A model generated the notes under the pieces. It searched no databases. It was given only the letters and a program-made list of their open reading frames with translations, and was not told the origin of the DNA. This document shows, piece by piece, positions 61,673 through 64,000 of a stretch of DNA of 64,000 nt. A program made the position numbers and the translations under genes. The stretch is from Ideonella_A intermedia_A (lineage in GTDB: Bacteria; Pseudomonadota; Gammaproteobacteria; Burkholderiales; Burkholderiaceae_C). Position 1 is the first letter of the stretch, and each line of letters begins with the position of its first letter. The stretch spans positions 241,370 through 305,369 of the forward strand of contig CALRPU020000001.1 of assembly GCA_943370175.1 (NCBI GenBank). Direction: 5' to 3'.

Positions 61673-62086
61673 ATGACCATGACCATGACCGACACCACCT
61701 CCGTGAACGACATGCCGACCTCGTTCGGTGTGTTCAAGCCCACCGGGTGGTTGATGATGGGCCTGCCGACCCAGGCGCAGGCCACGGCACTGGCCAGCAC
61801 CCTGCACGAGCAGGGCCGCCCACCGTCCGACATGCTGGCCTTTGTGCCCAGCGAGACCCTGCCGGAGCTGCAGGCGATGGTCGACGAGGCGGGGTCGATG
61901 GCGGGCTTCGGCTTTGAGCTCACCTTGCTGCGCCGCTATGTCAAGCTGACCCTGACCGGCCACCGGTGGCTGCTGGTCAAGGTCGATGGCACCGACGACG
62001 CCGCGGCCGTGGCCGAGCAGGCCCGCGCCGCGGGCGCGACGCTGGCCGTGCACTACCGCCTGCTGACGGTCGAAGACCTGATCTGA
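61673..62086 (+). CDS. Conserved hypothetical protein with ATGACC-repeat start
   Basis: This 137-residue soluble protein (from ATG 61673) has an N-terminal Met-Thr run and then FGVFKPTGWLMMGLPTQAQA and EQGRPPSDMLAFVPSETLPEL. The C-terminal LTLTGHRWLLVKVDG and VHYRLLTVEDLI suggest a compact alpha/beta fold like stress-linked small proteins. I do not recognise the family. The start is uncertain: ATGACC occurs four times in a row (61667-61690), and GGGAGG at 61661-61666 fits the ATG at 61673 best. It lies 7 bp before the next gene. Confidence 0.65.
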   Translation: MTMTMTDTTSVNDMPTSFGVFKPTGWLMMGLPTQAQATALASTLHEQGRPPSDMLAFVPSETLPELQAMVDEAGSMAGFGFELTLLRRYVKLTLTGHRWLLVKVDGTDDAAAVAEQARAAGATLAVHYRLLTVEDLI

Positions 62087-62093
62087 CGCCGCC

Positions 62094-62318
62094 ATGACGC
62101 ACCAAGCCATGATCGTCGGCACGGTGGAATACCGCCAGGGCGACGGGCCCAACATCGCCATTCGCCACGGCCCCTGCGAGGTCACCGTGACCGCGATGGA
62201 CGCCACCCTCAGCTGGACCGAGGGCGTCACCCAGCACGTCACCGCCGTGCCGTTGGCCGACTACCGACGGCTGCTGACCAGCCGCGCCTTGAAGCTGCTG
62301 CCCGACGCCAACGGCTGA
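62094..62318 (+). CDS. Small conserved hypothetical protein
   Basis: This 74-residue protein (MTHQAMIVGTVEYRQGDGPN) is beta-rich, with IAIRHGPCEVTVTAMDATLSW and VTAVPLADYRRLL. I do not recognise the family. It starts 7 bp after the preceding gene and is likely translated with it. Convergent with the glycerate kinase gene, 19 bp away. Confidence 0.6.
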   Translation: MTHQAMIVGTVEYRQGDGPNIAIRHGPCEVTVTAMDATLSWTEGVTQHVTAVPLADYRRLLTSRALKLLPDANG

Positions 62319-62337
62319 GCCGGAGGCGACCGCAGCC

Positions 62338-63651
62338 TCACAGCACCAGCAGCGCCCGAAAGTCGTTGACGTTGGTGAAGGTCGGCCCGGGCACCACCAG
62401 GTCGCCCAGGGCCGCAAACAAGCCATGGCCGTCGTTGCGGTGCAGGCTGTCTCGCGGTTTGATGCCCAGCGCCGCCGCGCGCGCCAGGGTGTCGGGCGTG
62501 ACGATGGCGCCGGCGTTGTCTTCCATGCCGTCGATGCCGTCGGTGTCGGCGGCCAGGGCCCACACGCCGGGCTCGCCCTGCAAGGCAATGGCGCAGCCCA
62601 TCAGGAACTCGGTGGCACGGCCGCCGCGGCCGCGCGGCAGGCCTTCAACGCGCGGGCGCACCGTGACCGTGGTTTCGCCGCCGGACAGGATCACGCAGGG
62701 CCGCGCGAACGGTTGGCCGCGCCGGGCCACGGCCCGGGCCAGCGCCGCGTGCACACCGCCGACCACGTGGGACTCGCCCTCGAGGTCGTCGCCCAGGATG
62801 TGCGCGTCGATGCCGGCCGCGCGCGCCGCGGCGGCCGCGGCCTCCAGCGCCTGCTGCGGCGTGGCCAGCATGTGCACCGCGTGGCCGTCGAAGCGCGGGT
62901 CGCCCGGCTTCGGCGATTCATAGGCGCCGCTGGCCAGCCCGGCCTGCGCGGCCGGCGGGATGGCGATGCCATGGCGCTTCAGGATGGCCAGCGCGTCGGC
63001 GCAGGTGCTGCTGTCGGGCACGGTGGGGCCGCTGGCGATGACCTCGGGCGCGTCGCCCGGCACGTCGCTGATCAGCAGCGTCACCACGCGGGCCGGGGCG
63101 CACCGCATGGCCAGGCGGCCACCCTTGATCGCCGACAGGTGCTTGCGCACGCAGTTCATCTCGTCGATGGCGGCGCCGCTGTTCAGCAAGGCTTGGTTGA
63201 TGGCCTGCTTGTCTTCCAGCGTGATGCCCTCGGCCGGCATGGACAGCAGCGCCGACCCGCCGCCAGAGACCAGGCACAGCACCAGGTCGTCGGCGCCCAG
63301 GCCCTGCACCAGGTCGGCGATGCGGCGTGCGGCGACGCGGCCGGCCTCGTCGGGCACCGGGTGGGCGGCCTCGACCACTTCGATGCGGCCCGGCCGCGCG
63401 CGGTAGGTCGGCGGCACGTGGTCGTAGCGGGTGACGACCAAACCCGACAGCGGTGCGTCGACCGGCCACAGCCGGTCCACCGCCTCGGCCATCGCGCCAC
63501 CGGCCTTGCCGGCACCCACCACCACCGTGCGGCCGCGTGGGGGGGAGGGCAGGTGCGCGGCGGTGACCTGCGCGGGCAGGGCACGCGCCACCGCCGCGTC
63601 GTACAGGGCGCGCAGGAAGCCGCGCGGGTCGGTCTGGGCTGAAGGCGTCAT
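62338..63651 (-). CDS. ttuD: Glycerate 2-kinase (MOFRL/type-2)
   Basis: This 437-residue enzyme phosphorylates D-glycerate and belongs to the glycerate type-2 kinase (TtuD) family. Marks are RTVVVGAGKAGGAMAEA, LVSGGGSALLSMPAEG, NCVRKHLSAIKGGRL and LLISDVPGDAPEVIASGPT. The MOFRL domain has LSGGETTVTVR and AADTDGIDGMEDNAGA. Downstream of a tartronate semialdehyde reductase gene by 85 bp, it forms the glyoxylate/hydroxypyruvate-to-glycerate route that also takes over carbon from purine-derived glyoxylate. Confidence 0.94.
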   Translation of the reverse strand: MTPSAQTDPRGFLRALYDAAVARALPAQVTAAHLPSPPRGRTVVVGAGKAGGAMAEAVDRLWPVDAPLSGLVVTRYDHVPPTYRARPGRIEVVEAAHPVPDEAGRVAARRIADLVQGLGADDLVLCLVSGGGSALLSMPAEGITLEDKQAINQALLNSGAAIDEMNCVRKHLSAIKGGRLAMRCAPARVVTLLISDVPGDAPEVIASGPTVPDSSTCADALAILKRHGIAIPPAAQAGLASGAYESPKPGDPRFDGHAVHMLATPQQALEAAAAAARAAGIDAHILGDDLEGESHVVGGVHAALARAVARRGQPFARPCVILSGGETTVTVRPRVEGLPRGRGGRATEFLMGCAIALQGEPGVWALAADTDGIDGMEDNAGAIVTPDTLARAAALGIKPRDSLHRNDGHGLFAALGDLVVPGPTFTNVNDFRALLVL

Positions 63652-63736
63652 CGGCAAATTATCCGGGGCCCACCCGCCGCCCGCGGCTGTGGATGTCACG
63701 GATGGCGGCCGCGTCGGCCGGTCCGTTCACCGCGCT

Positions 63737-64000
63737 TCAGCCTTCGGCGACCGGGTGGTCGGCCATCAGCTCAAGGGCGCGGACCAGCGCCGAGTGGTCC
63801 ATCTGGTCCAGCCCGTGGGCCGCGCACACCTGCATCAGCTGCGCCGCCCCCGCCGTCTGCGGCAGCGCCACGCCCAGCGCCTTGGCCCCCTGCAGCGCCA
63901 GGTTCAGGTCCTTCTGGTGCAGCGCGATGCGAAACCCCGGGTTGAAGGTGCGCTTGATCATCCGCTCGCCGTGCACCTCCAGGATGCGGCTCGAGGCGAA
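63737..64000 (-). CDS. glxR: 2-hydroxy-3-oxopropionate reductase, C-terminal part (runs off right edge)
   Basis: The frame enters from the right edge (FASSRILEVHGERMIK) and ends at 63737. The visible 87 residues match the C-terminal NAD-binding beta-hydroxyacid dehydrogenase domain of GlxR/GarR: RTFNPGFRIALHQKDLNLAL, the catalytic-helix lysine in LHQKD, and DHSALVRALELMADHPVA at the end. The enzyme reduces tartronate semialdehyde to D-glycerate, the substrate of the kinase encoded next to it. The N-terminal part lies outside the window. Confidence 0.9.
   Translation of the reverse strand, partial: FASSRILEVHGERMIKRTFNPGFRIALHQKDLNLALQGAKALGVALPQTAGAAQLMQVCAAHGLDQMDHSALVRALELMADHPVAEG

Overview
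The window is about 70% GC, densely coded and without gaps in gene content. It looks like a Burkholderiales betaproteobacterium, probably of the Comamonadaceae/Sphaerotilaceae type. That placement is inferred from gene families: a Bug-type tripartite tricarboxylate binding protein, a LolC/E-LolD pair, a PGM-like protein beside recJ, a PedF cytochrome, a tungsten aldehyde oxidoreductase, and purine genes with a BMP-type transporter. I see no rRNA, tRNA, insertion sequence, prophage or CRISPR array.

Layout. 0.1-18.6 kb is mostly housekeeping: creA, DUF1232, an Lhr-like helicase with DUF429, an AsmA-like protein, a DMT exporter, an asparaginase, an RsbQ-like hydrolase abutting a PAS hybrid kinase, recJ, LolC/E-LolD, a HAD phosphatase and an MFS transporter. 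18.6-26.9 kb is one tightly overlapping ten-gene minus-strand run. It joins the PQQ-dependent-catabolism ABC genes (degenerate PqqB, ATPase, beta-propeller, binding protein, permease) to an ExbB/ExbD-like predicted proton channel, a small membrane protein, a lipoprotein and a Bug binding protein.

27.0-36.6 kb continues the alcohol/aldehyde theme. An AcoR-like sigma-54 activator is divergent from a sigma-54 promoter driving cytochrome c550 PedF and a quinoprotein-associated binding protein. These are followed by a tungsten aldehyde oxidoreductase operon (four-cluster ferredoxin, W subunit, FAD subunit, MoaD-like protein, small protein). Together they suggest periplasmic PQQ alcohol oxidation followed by oxidation of the aldehyde to the acid. 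The quinoprotein dehydrogenase itself and pqqACDE are not in this window.

36.7-45.4 kb is a minus-strand accessory stretch. Its core is an ECF-type sigma factor, a 179-residue protein, a TPR-CHAT (caspase-like) protein and a secreted subtilase. A Glu/Ala/Lys/Pro repeat protein and a predicted outer-membrane protein follow. This two-protease, sigma-factor-linked module is the best candidate for an undescribed system.

45.6-58.0 kb is a purine module: LysR, guanine deaminase and a BMP-type ABC importer on one strand, and xdhABC on the other. 58.1-64.0 kb holds a ferredoxin, a bicupin protein, a DMT exporter, a glycine-zipper envelope protein, two small unknowns, a type-2 glycerate kinase and the C-terminal part of a tartronate semialdehyde reductase that runs off the right edge.
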